Assembly (NCBI GenBank): GCA_001600695.1
Contig: BCKQ01000012.1
Location: 86,096 to 150,095, forward strand
Origin: Ascoidea asiatica
Lineage: Eukaryota > Ascomycota > Saccharomycetes > Ascoideales > Ascoideaceae
Length of the DNA stretch: 64,000 bases
Reading direction: 5' to 3'
Every line of letters begins with the position of its first letter. The first letter of the stretch is position 1. The notes beneath the pieces were generated by a model. It was not told where the DNA came from. It ran no database searches and saw only the letters and a list, made by a program, of their open reading frames with translations. The position numbers and the translations under genes are program-made. This document shows, one piece after another, positions 43,487 to 53,917 of this stretch.

Positions 43487-44285
43487 TGATGATGATGAAT
43501 TAACTTTAAATATATCTAAGATTATAGATTTAAATCAAATTTCTTTAATTCAAAATAATGATATTTATTATTGGTCTTTAACATTAATTAAAAATCAAAG
43601 CTTAATTAATAATCCTTCAATAAAGTTAAATTTAATTTATCCTGCAACAAATTCTCATATTAAAAAATTTGAAAAAATTAAAAATATCTCAATTACTGAA
43701 ACTTCATATTATTATAAAAAATTTACTTTACCATATATAAAATCAATGAAAAATGAAAAATTAAATTGGGTTAGAAATATTTTTTATAAAAATTTTGAAA
43801 ATGATAAAATTTTATTTAATGAAATTGAATTTAAAATTTTACCAGATATGAAATGGGATGGTAAAAATTTAAAAACTTTGTATTTAATTTTAATTACAAA
43901 TAATGGTGAATTTGAATTAAATTCAATAAGAGATTTAAAGAAAGAAAAACATTTAATTTTTTTAAAAAAAATTTTAAATTTTATAAATTTAAATATACCA
44001 AAATTTTATAATTATAAAATTAAAAAAAATGATTTAAGAATTTTTATTCATTATCAACCTTCATATTATTGGTTTCATATTCATATTACAAATATTTCAA
44101 ATGATGGTTTAAATAATTCAATTTTAATTGGTAAAGCAATTTTAATTCAAGATATTATTGAAAATTTAGAAAATAATATTGAATATGAATTTAGAAATTT
44201 AACATATATATTACCTGAAAATCATGATTTATGGATTAAAACTGGTTTTAAAGAAGAATATTTATCAAATGAAAATATTATATAA
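43161..44285 (+). CDS. DCS1: DCS1, scavenger m7GpppX diphosphatase (DcpS), with altered HIT motif
   Basis: 374 residues. N-domain about 40-165 and C-terminal HIT domain. 'LNLIYPATNSHIKKFEK', 'LPDMKWDGKNLKTLYLILI', 'SIRDLKKEKHLIFLKKI' and 'LRIFIHYQPSYYWFHIHI' align with Dcs1/DcpS. The enzyme hydrolyses the cap dinucleotide left after 3'-5' mRNA decay. The HIT motif normally reads HxHxH; here it is W304-F-H306-I-H308, so the nucleophile (middle His) and last His remain, but the first His is Trp. Codon TGG is read directly at 44070-44072. Activity may be reduced (inference). An Asn run (about 98-108) interrupts the N-domain. It shares a promoter region with the Hsp70 gene. Confidence 0.87.
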
Positions 44286-44329
44286 TATTATATAAATACT
44301 GTATGTAATAAGTAAATAAAGGTGAAATC

Positions 44330-44983
44330 TTATTTTCTGTACCATAATCTTGTAATTTTTGTATTCATCATTTTTTTCTGTAATTGAAAAACACCATACA
44401 TTAAAGCTTCTGCAGTTGGTGGACAACCAGGAACATAAATATCAACAGGTACAACTCTATCACAACCTCTAACAACAGAATATGAATAATGATAATAACC
44501 ACCACCATTTGCACAAGAACCCATAGAAATTACCCATCTTGGTTCTGGCATTTGATCATAAACTTGTCTTAAAGCAGGAGCCATTTTATTTGTTAAAGTT
44601 CCTGCAACAATCATTATATCAGATTGTCTTGGAGAAGCTCTAAAAATAATACCTAATCTATCTTGATCATATCTTGGAGTTGAAACATGCATCATTTCAA
44701 CTGCACAACATGCTAAACCAAAAGTAACTGGCCAAAATGAAGATTTTCTTGCCCAATTTGCAATTCCATCCATTGATGTTAAAACATAATCTAATTTTGA
44801 TGATGGTTTTGTATCATTAATTAATGGTTGATTTATACTTAAACTTTTATTTGGAGTAATTTGATCTTTTCTTGATAATGAATATGAAGATGCATTTCTA
44901 ATTATAATTGAATTTAAATTTTTTCTTATTAATATCTTCTTAGATATTATACCTAAGGAATTGGTTTTAAATATTGAACTCAT
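44330..44983 (-). CDS. NUKM: NADH:ubiquinone oxidoreductase (complex I) PSST/NUKM subunit, nuclear-encoded
   Basis: 217 residues from the ATG at 44983. The frame continues upstream to a TTG codon, but the ATG start gives a clean mitochondrial presequence, rich in Lys, Arg, Ser, with no acidic residues in the first 35 or so. The body is near-invariant: '[16 protein letters not shown]' supplies two of the N2 [4Fe-4S] ligands, '[22 protein letters not shown]' and '[18 protein letters not shown]' the others. It sits at the junction of the peripheral arm and the quinone pocket and passes electrons from N2 to ubiquinone. Presence shows a complete complex I lineage, absent in S. cerevisiae. Two inverted CCAAT boxes lie upstream. 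Confidence 0.96.
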   Translation of the reverse strand: MSSIFKTNSLGIISKKILIRKNLNSIIIRNASSYSLSRKDQITPNKSLSINQPLINDTKPSSKLDYVLTSMDGIANWARKSSFWPVTFGLACCAVEMMHVSTPRYDQDRLGIIFRASPRQSDIMIVAGTLTNKMAPALRQVYDQMPEPRWVISMGSCANGGGYYHYSYSVVRGCDRVVPVDIYVPGCPPTAEALMYGVFQLQKKMMNTKITRLWYRK

Positions 44984-45232
44984 ATCTTGGAATATATATA
45001 GACAGACTTGACAATTCAATTGAATTATAAATAATATATTATTAAATGTATAATATTATAATTATCTATTCAATTCATTTGAATATTATTATCTTATTAT
45101 CTTGTCACTCAAATAATAATGATGATAATTTCTTTAAGTTAACGGTTACTTGGTTTGCTTGTAGATTATTCAGCTCCTGTTAGGGATTTTGACCTGCAAA
45201 GTAAAGAAGTAATCTAGATTTAACCGTTCTTG

Positions 45233-45269
45233 ATTGGATACTGTGTTTATCATGCGCCACGTTACCAAT
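45233..45269. promoter_or_regulatory. Inverted pair of CCAAT boxes (HAP-type)
   Basis: ATTGG at 45233 and CCAAT at 45265, about 32 bp apart in opposite orientation and 250-290 bp upstream of the NUKM ATG. The Hap2/3/5 complex binds CCAAT at respiratory genes in yeasts; use here is inference. Confidence 0.5.
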
Positions 45270-45384
45270 GCTATAATCAGCCTTATAAATTGCCACATAA
45301 AGGCTGAATTTTAAGTTACAGGGGCTAATTAATTGCGTGTCAAATTACGTCAGGAAGTGAGTGTCAAAGTGCGTTACTTATTAA

Positions 45385-45394
45385 GTCATGTGAC
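45385..45394 (+). promoter_or_regulatory. E-box GTCATGTGAC
   Basis: Half of the palindromic GTCACATGAC is swapped to GTCATGTGAC; the CATGTGAC half matches the reverse core. About 400 bp upstream of the NUKM ATG. Confidence 0.4.
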
Positions 45395-45507
45395 TGTTTT
45401 TTTTTTAATTGATTCTTGTGGAATCACAAAGTTATGAAGTACAACAAGCTTATTATCTTTAGAGATAATAACAGTACAGTAGTGTTCCACCGTAAATAGT
45501 CTTTTAT

Positions 45508-46014
45508 TTAACTAAGATAACAATTTCTTACAAGCTCTACTACTTTATAAAGTGAATCAAAATCTTCATTTTCCACATCATTATCATCTTCTGAATAATT
45601 ATTACCATTCTTTTTAATTTTTCTTTTAAATATCTTTGAACTTAAAGAAATTGATAAATTTTTACCATTTGAAATTTCTTTTGAATTTAATGATAAAATT
45701 AATTTTGTAATTTGAGAACATAAAATTAATAGTTTTAAATTTTTTGGATCTCCCATTATACAAAATGGTGTTATATTTAAATCTTCAATATTTTCATTAT
45801 TATTATTATTATTATTATTAGTATTAGATATTGAAATAATTGTAGAATTTGGTATATTTATTGAATAATTTGAATCTATTTCTCCATTAAATGATATTAT
45901 TATAATTAATTTATTTTGAAAATTTAAAATTTGTGCTTTTAGTTCATTTCCTTCAATTGTTTTTAATTCTGATAATTTTAAAACTGACTTAAAGTTGTTT
46001 GATAAAGTTGACAT
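45508..46014 (-). CDS. Possible proteasome assembly chaperone (PAC3/PAC4, Irc25/Poc4-like)
   Basis: 168 residues. 'KAQILNFQNKLIIIISFNGEID-NYSINIP' forms a beta-hairpin, followed by an Asn run, 'ITPFCIMGDPKNLKLLILCSQITKLI' (a helix), 'KNLSISLSSKI' and a C-terminal helix 'YKVVELVRNCYLS'. This order (strand-strand, loop, LLG-like turn, helix, strand, C-helix) resembles PAC3/PAC4 family proteins that help build the 20S alpha ring. The match is from pattern memory, not a search. If right, it would work with Pre9. An Rpn4-like TGTGGCAAG lies upstream (about 46138-46146), close to but not equal to PACE GGTGGCAAA. Confidence 0.5.
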   Translation of the reverse strand: MSTLSNNFKSVLKLSELKTIEGNELKAQILNFQNKLIIIISFNGEIDSNYSINIPNSTIISISNTNNNNNNNNENIEDLNITPFCIMGDPKNLKLLILCSQITKLILSLNSKEISNGKNLSISLSSKIFKRKIKKNGNNYSEDDNDVENEDFDSLYKVVELVRNCYLS

Positions 46015-46267
46015 TTTGTTAAATTAATGATTATTATCTCCTTATTATTTTATAATTATAACTAATTAAATTATCATTATCAACTTCAACAGTTGAAATA
46101 TTCAATGAGTTAAAGAATGAAAATTTAAATATTTGTCTGTGGCAAGGCTTATTTCAACAATTTTTCAAAGAAAAGAGCAAAAAAAAAGGCCTGGTTGCAT
46201 AACCGCAGTTTATCCGATTTCCGGTGAAATTTTCAAATAGTTCAATATAGTTTTAGTTATTTTAAAT

Positions 46268-46318
<51 letters not shown>

Positions 46319-46401
46319 TATATTTATATATTTATATATTTATATATTTATATATTTATATATTTATATTTATAAGATATTTATATATACTAAAATTTCA
46401 T
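46015..46401. promoter_or_regulatory. Intergenic region with a long TTTA/TATATTTA microsatellite
   Basis: Upstream of the PAC-like gene. A modest GC-richer patch (about 46130-46225) has TGTGGCAAG. From about 46260 to 46375 is a near-pure tetranucleotide TTTA run (about 12 copies) continuing as ATATATTT units; it also lies 3' of the ketopantoate reductase gene. Confidence 0.55.
46260..46375 (+). repeat. (TTTA)n / (ATATATTT)n microsatellite
   Basis: About 60 bp of TTTA tandem units then about 50 bp of 8-bp ATATATTT units. All A and T; expected to be unstable and to form a low-melting region. Confidence 0.9.
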
Positions 46402-47487
46402 TTAAATTCCTTTAGTATCTTCTGCTGTAAATTTAACTGTATTCACTGGTCTTTGCTCAGGAACTTTTATAAATCCTTTACTTTCTTTTAATCTAAATTG
46501 AACACATTCTAATAAATCATAAATTAAACTTAACGTTGGACATTCAATTTCTGTATCCATACCTAATTCTTTACCAATTCTTAATGGATTACCTAATAAT
46601 ATTTCTAATTCCATTGGATTACCTCTTTTAACATCCATAAGCATTGAAGGTTCATAATAATTTAAATCATCATTATGAATCATAAAATTCATCATTTCAA
46701 AATTTAATTGTTTATAACCTGCTTTATGACCAATTTTAATAACTTCAATCATTGCTTTTTTTATAAGTTTAAATTGATTTTTACTTATTATTTGAATTCT
46801 ACCAATATCACATAATGTTAAAGCACAAATTGTATTAATTGAAGAATTATAAATTAATTTTTTCCATCTTAAAAAATTAACATCTTTATCATAATTAACA
46901 AATTTTTCATTAATTTTATTTATATATAAACTTATGAAAAATTTTGTAATTTTTTCTTGATTTTCAATTAATAAATTTTTATTATTGAAATATCCAATTT
47001 TTATATCATCTTTTTTACTTTGTAAAATATGATCATCATAAACTGTTGAACCAATCATTGAAACACCAGATATAACAACAGTATTTTTATATTTTTTTAA
47101 AAATGGAATTTCAATACCAATACCATTTTCAATTAAAACTATTGAAATTTCTTCTTTTAAATCTTCTTGATATTTCATTATTGGTTCAATCATATCTTCA
47201 ATTGGTTTTAAATCTGGTAAATTTTTTAAAGTAATAATTAAATATTTAAATGGTCCATATTTTATACTATCTTTAATATCTTTAACAACATTTGTTGGTT
47301 TATATCCTTTAACTTCTCCATAATCACAACTTTTAATATTAACTCCATGTTTTGTAAGCTTATCATAATTAGAATTTGTAACTACTGTTACTTCTGATTT
47401 ACCAGAATATTCTAATCCATATGAAGTGATGGCTCCAACTCCTCCAAATCCAACAAGTAATATTTTAGTCTTTTCTTGTACAGTCAT
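46402..47487 (-). CDS. Ketopantoate reductase (ApbA/PanE) family protein
   Basis: 361 residues. N-terminal Rossmann fold with 'KILLVGFGGVGAITSYGLEYSG' (NADP-binding GxGGxG), 'YLIITLKNLPDLKPIEDMI' and 'IVLIENGIGIEIP' (the NG motif). C-terminal helical domain contains 'WKKLIYNSSINTICAL' (catalytic Lys and Asn) and 'DVKRGNPMELEILLGNPLRIGKELGMDTEIECPTL' (the ME-E substrate motif). The family reduces ketopantoate to pantoate on the path to coenzyme A; yeast homologues include Pan5. Fungi carry several related paralogues with uncertain substrates. No signal or transit peptide. Full length for the family. Confidence 0.8.
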   Translation of the reverse strand: MTVQEKTKILLVGFGGVGAITSYGLEYSGKSEVTVVTNSNYDKLTKHGVNIKSCDYGEVKGYKPTNVVKDIKDSIKYGPFKYLIITLKNLPDLKPIEDMIEPIMKYQEDLKEEISIVLIENGIGIEIPFLKKYKNTVVISGVSMIGSTVYDDHILQSKKDDIKIGYFNNKNLLIENQEKITKFFISLYINKINEKFVNYDKDVNFLRWKKLIYNSSINTICALTLCDIGRIQIISKNQFKLIKKAMIEVIKIGHKAGYKQLNFEMMNFMIHNDDLNYYEPSMLMDVKRGNPMELEILLGNPLRIGKELGMDTEIECPTLSLIYDLLECVQFRLKESKGFIKVPEQRPVNTVKFTAEDTKGI

Positions 47488-48239
47488 TATGTTATAATTG
47501 CTTTTTTTTATATTGATCTTGAAATATAATAATAATAATAAGAATAATGATAATTAGTTGATTAATTAATTATTATTTTGTTTCTTTATTCAGGAAAATA
47601 ATTTCCTTATAAAAAAACTAAATATCAATCATATTTATACCTTTTTGAAAGTCACATTAGGAATATTCCTCCATAACTTCGAATAATAACTAAAATATTA
47701 AATCAAATAACAAACCTAATACCAAATCAAATATTAAACTAAATAATAAGTCAAAAATATCAAGGGTAAATAGAATAAATCGACTAAACTTCAAGCAGAA
47801 AACACTTTCAACACTTTCAACGGGTTTTATTAGCCGATCATAATAAAGTTAACACAGTGCAGACTCTACACCTTGTTCAACACTTAGATCGGTATCGGAA
47901 TACAACTGCAATATATTCTTCAATCAAAACATACAATAGCTTTACTTCAAAGGATATAGATTTTAAATTATATAAATAAAAACATAAAGCAAAAATAAAA
48001 AAAGAAATAAATACAATAATAAAAACCAGAATTCAAAACAAAACTACTTCAATTGAAATAGTTGTCATTCATTTTTTACTCATATACTCATATATTTGCA
48101 ATGTATTCAAAAAAGTTATAAGCCGAATTTGAAAAAAAAATAAAGGGTGTGTAGAAGAAAATTTAATGATCTTTAAAAATACAAAAAAAAAGTTTGAAAA
48201 TGAATTAATTATAAATATATATATATATATAAATCAACT
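47488..48239. promoter_or_regulatory. Intergenic region upstream of the ketopantoate reductase family gene and 3' of LTN1
   Basis: 752 bp. About 47820-47930 is GC-richer (for example around TTAGCCGATC and TAGATCGGTATCGG); the remainder is AT-rich. An 11-bp direct repeat AACACTTTCAA is at about 47800-47822. No gene or RNA recognised. Confidence 0.45.
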
Positions 48240-51200
48240 TTAAAGAGACCCATTACCACTAGCTCTTATTGGAAATGAAGAACGACACATTGGACAAGTA
48301 TTTTTTCCAGATGATTTAAACCATTTATGCAAACAAGCTGTATGATATTTGTTATTACATGTTTTACAAGCATTATTAGGTTTAGATCCATCTTGATGTA
48401 ATAATGAAAAACAAATATTACAAGTATCTGAATCTTTAAAAAAGGCTTTAATATGAAGATAAAATACGTTTACTGAATCAAGAATTGATTCATTTCCATT
48501 CATAAAAATCCATTTAGAAGCCTTTAATGATTTATCCCAATCATTCTTTTTAAGACCAATTCTATTTTTACCTTCTATAACAATTTGTTCTAAAGGATAA
48601 AAATTTGGAATTCTAATAATCATTTGCATTGTTTGTTCATCAATGGTATAAACAGATTTAATTTCTTTAGAACTCTTATTAACTTTAATACTTAAAATTT
48701 CATCAGTAAGAAACTTTTCTGAACTTTTTACTAATTCTTCTTCAAATTTTTCAAATTTATCTTCAATAATTAATGGACTAATATATTTCCTAGTAAATTC
48801 ACTGATATTTTTCTTTTCTTCTGAATTTTTTAAGTTTGAATACCAGATTCTTATTTCTGAAGTAAAATTAAATAAACACAAATAATATAAATGAAGTAAT
48901 AAAACTTTAATTTCAATCACTGAATCTGTACTATCCTCATGAGGATTTCCAATAATTTCATATTCTTGAATATCTTCAATATAAACTTCTTTCATTAATG
49001 TTGAAATTGCGGACTCAGAAAAATCAACTTCTTTAATAATAAAATTCATTAATTCTTCTAATAAATTGGGTTGATGTTTTTTTGTTAATTCGAAAAGATA
49101 AATATCTTTCATCTGTTGAGTTATACACTTGAAATGATCTAAAATCAAAAGCCAACTCCATAAATATTTGAAGAGTTGGTTATCTTTTTCAAACTCAAAA
49201 TTATTGATATTCAAAATCAAAGACTTAGGTAATTTAACCAAATCATTTATTTCAGAACATTCTTCAATAGTAGAATTGGATGAATCCTCTTTCTTAGTAT
49301 TTCCAATTTCAATATCAAAAACTAAATCTTCTTGAATTTTTGGAATTATTTTATGTAGCATATTAACTGCAATTCGTTGTATTGAAACATAATTAAATTC
49401 AAGTAAACTCTCTAGTTCTTTTGATTTACCTTTGGATAAATTTATTGGAAAACTTTTAAATATTCTAACACATTGTTCATTTTCAATAATAATAGCTTGA
49501 ATATTTTTATTTTGATCTTTATTTTTTAATAGTATTTCAAATACTTGTTGATATAATCCTTCACTTTTTGCTAACCATATGTTATTATAATCATCTTTTT
49601 TACGAATTAATGCAATTAATAACTTTGAAGAAAAATAGTATAATTCATGTAATACACGATTTTTTTCATCTAATTCTGAAAAAATAATATCAAATGATTT
49701 TTTACATAATTCTACCCCTAGAATGAACAAGTTTTCTTTTTGATTACCACTTTTGGTCAATTTAAGTACTTGTATAACAAATATTGATATCTGTATTACC
49801 ATTCTAATATAATTTGTATCATGATCATTATTTTCTGAAACAAATTTTTTGAATATGTGTATCAATTGATCCAATGTTCTTTTCACTATTAATCGATATT
49901 TATCTCCTTCCAACAGATATTCATCATAAAGCATGTTATTTAATAAAATCAAATTCAATGTATTTTTTTCAATATAATTTTCATCTTTTATATTAGACAA
50001 AATTTCTCCTGAAAACTTTTTTCTAACATCATTAAAAATATCCCTAGCAATATATCTTCGGAATGCAGCAGCAAAGGACGCAAATAAAATAGGATTATCT
50101 ACACTTACTCGATAAAGTTTGTTTACAGTAAGTTCTGAAAGTTTCTTCAAAGGTAATTCTTCTGCAATATCTGAAAGCAAATTTTTTAAAATTCTTGCAA
50201 AATAATAACTAATTACAGATTTATCAATCACTCCACGAATAACACAGAAAATTAATTTACAACGTTCTTGAGAAGTTTTGATTTCTTTAAATTGTATTAT
50301 TCCATTAAAAATCTCATTAAATGGGGTATCACCTTTATATTTTTTCAATAATATTAAACAATCATTTCTGAAATCCATGAAAATTTTGGCTTCATTATCT
50401 GAACATTCATTCAAAAACATATAGTCTTGAGATAATTCACTTAATAAACATAAATAAATAATTTGCATGGCACTGGGAGGGTAGAATTCTGAATAATTGT
50501 TGATAAAATACAAATAAAATATAGGAAGTTTGAAACGTTTATCTAAGTTAGATAAGTTATTTGTTGAAATACTTTTTTTGTCTACTAGAAATAAATTACT
50601 CTCTAGAGTGTTTCCCATAGATAAACTAGGATCAATCAAATCTTTTGAACTTTCTTTTATTAATGTTTTCCAGCCATCATCACTAGGAACTAAAGATGAA
50701 AAAAAATCAGCTTTAATATTTTTAACAATATTCGAAAGTGTTTTTGTGAAATTTTCATCCAACGTTAAAGTGGTTATAAAATTTTTTAAAGATTTTTTAT
50801 AGATATCAGGCATATACTCAAGTGAGTTCATATCATTGAAAAAATTGAAAGCTGGATTAAAAGTACTTTCTTCTTTACTATTTAAGCTTTTCCATAAATA
50901 GAGGTAGTAATTGAAAACATCTGGATTGTCCTTTACATTTGATAGCTCTTTGATTAATGAGTCCTTATTAGAAAGTCTATAGACTTGATTTGTAAAATCA
51001 TCAAATGAGTTTTGTTTTGATGCCTGCCTTAAAAGTTTTAAATATAAATCAAAATCAATAAATTGAAAAATTACTTCCTGATCAGAGTGATATTTGAAGT
51101 TCTCAGATTTATCCGTGAGATATTCATAAAAATAGCTAGTCTCAGTTACTTTGATTTTATCATTGAGTTTAACGGATTTTAAACCATTCAATAATACTAA

Positions 51201-53057
51201 AAATAAATCGGCACTTTGAGGAGAATCTTTTAGTTGAGATGTTAATTTTGAGTCCATATCGGTTGATCCTGGAAACTCCTCACTCTCCTCTTTCATAACA
51301 ATAAATTTATGAGCAATATCATTTAGTAATAGAATAATAGAAGAACTGTCAAAAAAACTATCAGCTTCAACTAAAGAAATGAATATACTAATAAAATCGT
51401 CACAAAGACTTGAAGTTAAAATTATACTCCAATTTTTTTTAAGAAATTTATATATTTTAGATTTGTATTCAACTAAATTGGCCTTGATGAACATATTTAT
51501 TATAGACATTGATAATTTCAAAGAACCATTGTCTTTTGAATAATTGATTGACATATTAAACAATTCGCTTAAGAAAGAACTTTCTTTTAAAAAGTCTAAA
51601 AGTTTTAGAAAATTTAAAAAACAATTGGTGTTGATAGAATCCAAATTTAAATTTTCCTTTGAAAACTCTTCTAAAATGCTTTTCTTATCCAAATTTTTTA
51701 GCTGAGAAAGAATATCACCTATTAAGTTTTCAGGAAATTCAGGTTTAATCAATGCTTCGTTTAATAAAGCTTTTAGAAACTGCTTTAAAGGTAAATATTT
51801 ATCATTCTGTAAAAGATTTTCATGACCATCATTTTCAATTTCTTGAAAAGTTATATAAAATTTTATAAACATTGTCCTTATTAACTCAAAAGTTTGAGTT
51901 TTATTGTCTATCGATTGTGTTTCTTTCGAGAACTTCGGAAGCATTATATCATTTAAAAAAATATTAAAATCATCAATTGAATTGTACTTTATGATTAAAT
52001 CTGAATTATCCTCTATCAATAACTTTTCAAGTAGATTATAATAATCCTTATCTTGTTTTCCTGAATTTAGTTTTAAAAGCTTTTTTATTAATTCTTTCGA
52101 GTTTTCATTTTCATTGAAAATATCATCACTCTTGAATTTTTTTAAAATCACAAATAAATGTAAAACTGGCTGGATCAAATCAGCGTCGGACTTCGTAATT
52201 GAAGATAATAATTCGAAAGAATTTTTGATAAGGTATTTGAAAAAATCATTATCTTTAGATATATACTTCAAAATTAAATCTGAATTAGAAAGGAAAAATT
52301 CTATAAGGTGAACTTTTATTTGATTTATAATATTAGGAATTTTAGTTTTGTCTAAAACCAATAAACTGTAAAACGTTTTTTTCTTTAAAATTTTTTGCAT
52401 TGAGCTTGGATTTGATAATCTTTTAGATAAATAAGTTAATAATCGAATTGAGGAATTAACTACTCTATAATACTTTAGTTGTGCAGAATCTTGATCAGCT
52501 GATTTTTTATCTAGAGATAAGGAGTCTAGTTCGAATAAAATATGGTGAATCAAATTTATAATATTTGATTGAAAAGATTTTAGTATTTCATTTAGTTGTC
52601 CTTCTTTTTGATCAAAAACCAATGAAAAATTAGTTAGATTATCTCTTGCAACACTTGAATCTGAATCAAATAAATTTACTAACAACATTGGAAAATAGAG
52701 CGGTAAGAATGCCTTTCCAGTGAATTTTTTTTCTAATAAATTAATTAACTTATAATGAATTTTATTTGATATAACTCTTATGTTTTTTTCTAAATCTATT
52801 GATAAACGATTAAAAATTTGACACCAAAAAAGTTTAAAGTTTTCATCATTAATTTTATTAATTATTATTTTTTTGTCCCGATTTAAATAAGTTTCTAAAT
52901 CTTTCAAAGCTTTTAATTTAGTGATTCCGTCAGGTTTTGGCAAATTAAAGCATATCACTTTGAGAGGTCCATCAGTTATGGAGTTTACATCTTTGTTTAA
53001 AGTGAAATGAAACAAAGATATATTATTATTTTTACCGTATTCGAAAGAATGATTCAT
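48240..53057 (-). CDS. LTN1: LTN1 (listerin), ribosome-associated quality-control E3 ligase
   Basis: 1605 residues from the ATG at 53057 (an upstream in-frame TTG is unlikely; the ATG gives 'MNHSFEYGKNN'). N-terminal 'LKALKDLETYLNR' begins the HEAT/ARM-like helical repeats that make most of the protein and contact the 60S subunit. The last 50 residues are the listerin-type RING: 'CNICFSLLHQDG', 'CKTCNNKYHTACLHKWFKSSGKNTCPMC' (RING with Cys and His in the RING-variant order). Ltn1 ubiquitinates nascent chains stalled on 60S subunits together with Rqc1, Rqc2 and Cdc48. Length matches S. cerevisiae Ltn1/Rkr1 (1562). Unlike its neighbours it has few Asn runs, consistent with a folded solenoid. 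Confidence 0.93.
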   Translation of the reverse strand: MNHSFEYGKNNNISLFHFTLNKDVNSITDGPLKVICFNLPKPDGITKLKALKDLETYLNRDKKIIINKINDENFKLFWCQIFNRLSIDLEKNIRVISNKIHYKLINLLEKKFTGKAFLPLYFPMLLVNLFDSDSSVARDNLTNFSLVFDQKEGQLNEILKSFQSNIINLIHHILFELDSLSLDKKSADQDSAQLKYYRVVNSSIRLLTYLSKRLSNPSSMQKILKKKTFYSLLVLDKTKIPNIINQIKVHLIEFFLSNSDLILKYISKDNDFFKYLIKNSFELLSSITKSDADLIQPVLHLFVILKKFKSDDIFNENENSKELIKKLLKLNSGKQDKDYYNLLEKLLIEDNSDLIIKYNSIDDFNIFLNDIMLPKFSKETQSIDNKTQTFELIRTMFIKFYITFQEIENDGHENLLQNDKYLPLKQFLKALLNEALIKPEFPENLIGDILSQLKNLDKKSILEEFSKENLNLDSINTNCFLNFLKLLDFLKESSFLSELFNMSINYSKDNGSLKLSMSIINMFIKANLVEYKSKIYKFLKKNWSIILTSSLCDDFISIFISLVEADSFFDSSSIILLLNDIAHKFIVMKEESEEFPGSTDMDSKLTSQLKDSPQSADLFLVLLNGLKSVKLNDKIKVTETSYFYEYLTDKSENFKYHSDQEVIFQFIDFDLYLKLLRQASKQNSFDDFTNQVYRLSNKDSLIKELSNVKDNPDVFNYYLYLWKSLNSKEESTFNPAFNFFNDMNSLEYMPDIYKKSLKNFITTLTLDENFTKTLSNIVKNIKADFFSSLVPSDDGWKTLIKESSKDLIDPSLSMGNTLESNLFLVDKKSISTNNLSNLDKRFKLPIFYLYFINNYSEFYPPSAMQIIYLCLLSELSQDYMFLNECSDNEAKIFMDFRNDCLILLKKYKGDTPFNEIFNGIIQFKEIKTSQERCKLIFCVIRGVIDKSVISYYFARILKNLLSDIAEELPLKKLSELTVNKLYRVSVDNPILFASFAAAFRRYIARDIFNDVRKKFSGEILSNIKDENYIEKNTLNLILLNNMLYDEYLLEGDKYRLIVKRTLDQLIHIFKKFVSENNDHDTNYIRMVIQISIFVIQVLKLTKSGNQKENLFILGVELCKKSFDIIFSELDEKNRVLHELYYFSSKLLIALIRKKDDYNNIWLAKSEGLYQQVFEILLKNKDQNKNIQAIIIENEQCVRIFKSFPINLSKGKSKELESLLEFNYVSIQRIAVNMLHKIIPKIQEDLVFDIEIGNTKKEDSSNSTIEECSEINDLVKLPKSLILNINNFEFEKDNQLFKYLWSWLLILDHFKCITQQMKDIYLFELTKKHQPNLLEELMNFIIKEVDFSESAISTLMKEVYIEDIQEYEIIGNPHEDSTDSVIEIKVLLLHLYYLCLFNFTSEIRIWYSNLKNSEEKKNISEFTRKYISPLIIEDKFEKFEEELVKSSEKFLTDEILSIKVNKSSKEIKSVYTIDEQTMQMIIRIPNFYPLEQIVIEGKNRIGLKKNDWDKSLKASKWIFMNGNESILDSVNVFYLHIKAFFKDSDTCNICFSLLHQDGSKPNNACKTCNNKYHTACLHKWFKSSGKNTCPMCRSSFPIRASGNGSL

Positions 53058-53917
53058 TTTAATAATGTATTTGAAGAGCAATAATACCAAATTTCAAAAT
53101 AATTGAATTATTGAATAATTGAATTATTGAATGATTAAATGATTAAATGAATGAATTGAATGTGTTGAACTTATTTAGGTAAATGGAATTAATTATCAAT
53201 CTTGATGAAAAAAACAGGAAAGAAAACCTTTTTATAGGTTTAGAATAAATGATTTGAAATCAAATTTTGACTATCTGAGTTAATAAATATAAAAAAATGA
53301 AAACTACCAATTAATGTAGTATATTTAAACCTTTTTTGAATAACTGGTTAAAATTTTTAGACCTGCTTTATTTGAATAGAAAAGAAAAAGCCTGAAGCTC
53401 GGACACACTTAAAAACTTCAGGGCAAAAACGAAAGAGATCTTGACCAGGATACAAATCTGTCCCGGACCAGAGCAGGATGGGCCCCTCAGCCCCGTAAAT
53501 GAGAGAACTGCCCCCATTTCCCATAACTTGTAGGCTTAGCAGAAAATCATTTACCCTACCTACATCTCAAAAGAAAACACGACCTCAACAGTGTTTGATT
53601 TTAAAAAGAAGTATGCTTGAACTACCAGCCACAAATCCAGGGTTAACACCAAGAGTTTAGCTGCCGACCCCTTCTCTTCCAAGAAGTGAGCTTTTGTGTG
53701 CAGCCTTCCTAATTAGAAAGACCTATTAACCACTCAACAGTAGTTTTTCAGAATAGAAAGAGCCTAATTACTTTTAAAGCAGACTTATTCGAATTCCATA
53801 TCAGGAATTTATAGCGAAACTTCAGAAAAATCTGGCAGAGTTGATTTATTTAAAAATAATCTTAATTACAGTTGGTATTAGTTTTATTCATGGATAATGT
53901 GTTTATAAAATATAAAT
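53058..53917. promoter_or_regulatory. Upstream region of LTN1 with the most GC-rich island of the window
   Basis: 860 bp between LTN1 and the IMH1 stop. About 53385-53720 is markedly GC-rich (37 of 60 G or C at 53461-53520 by hand count). It holds a perfect 7-bp inverted repeat CCTGAAG (53391-53397) and CTTCAGG (53416-53422) and long runs of C such as GGGCCCCTCAGCCCC. No ORF over 60 codons and no RNA family recognised. Confidence 0.55.
53391..53422. repeat. Inverted repeat CCTGAAG / CTTCAGG
   Basis: Perfect 7-bp arms with an 18-nt spacer in the GC-rich island upstream of LTN1. Confidence 0.55.

Larger units (their letters stand above)
44984..45507. promoter_or_regulatory. Upstream region of NUKM with CCAAT boxes and E-box
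   Basis: 524 bp. A GC-richer stretch (about 45130-45400) contains ATTGG (reverse CCAAT) at 45233-45237 and CCAAT at 45265-45269, and GTCATGTGAC at 45385-45394. The rest is AT-rich; no gene seen. Confidence 0.55.

Noticed and set aside
53058-53090. Extended LTN1 start (TTG at 53090)
   Set aside because: The frame is open but begins with TTG; the ATG at 53057 gives a normal listerin N-terminus. The same reasoning was applied to NUKM (ATG 44983) and FMP52 (ATG 19576).
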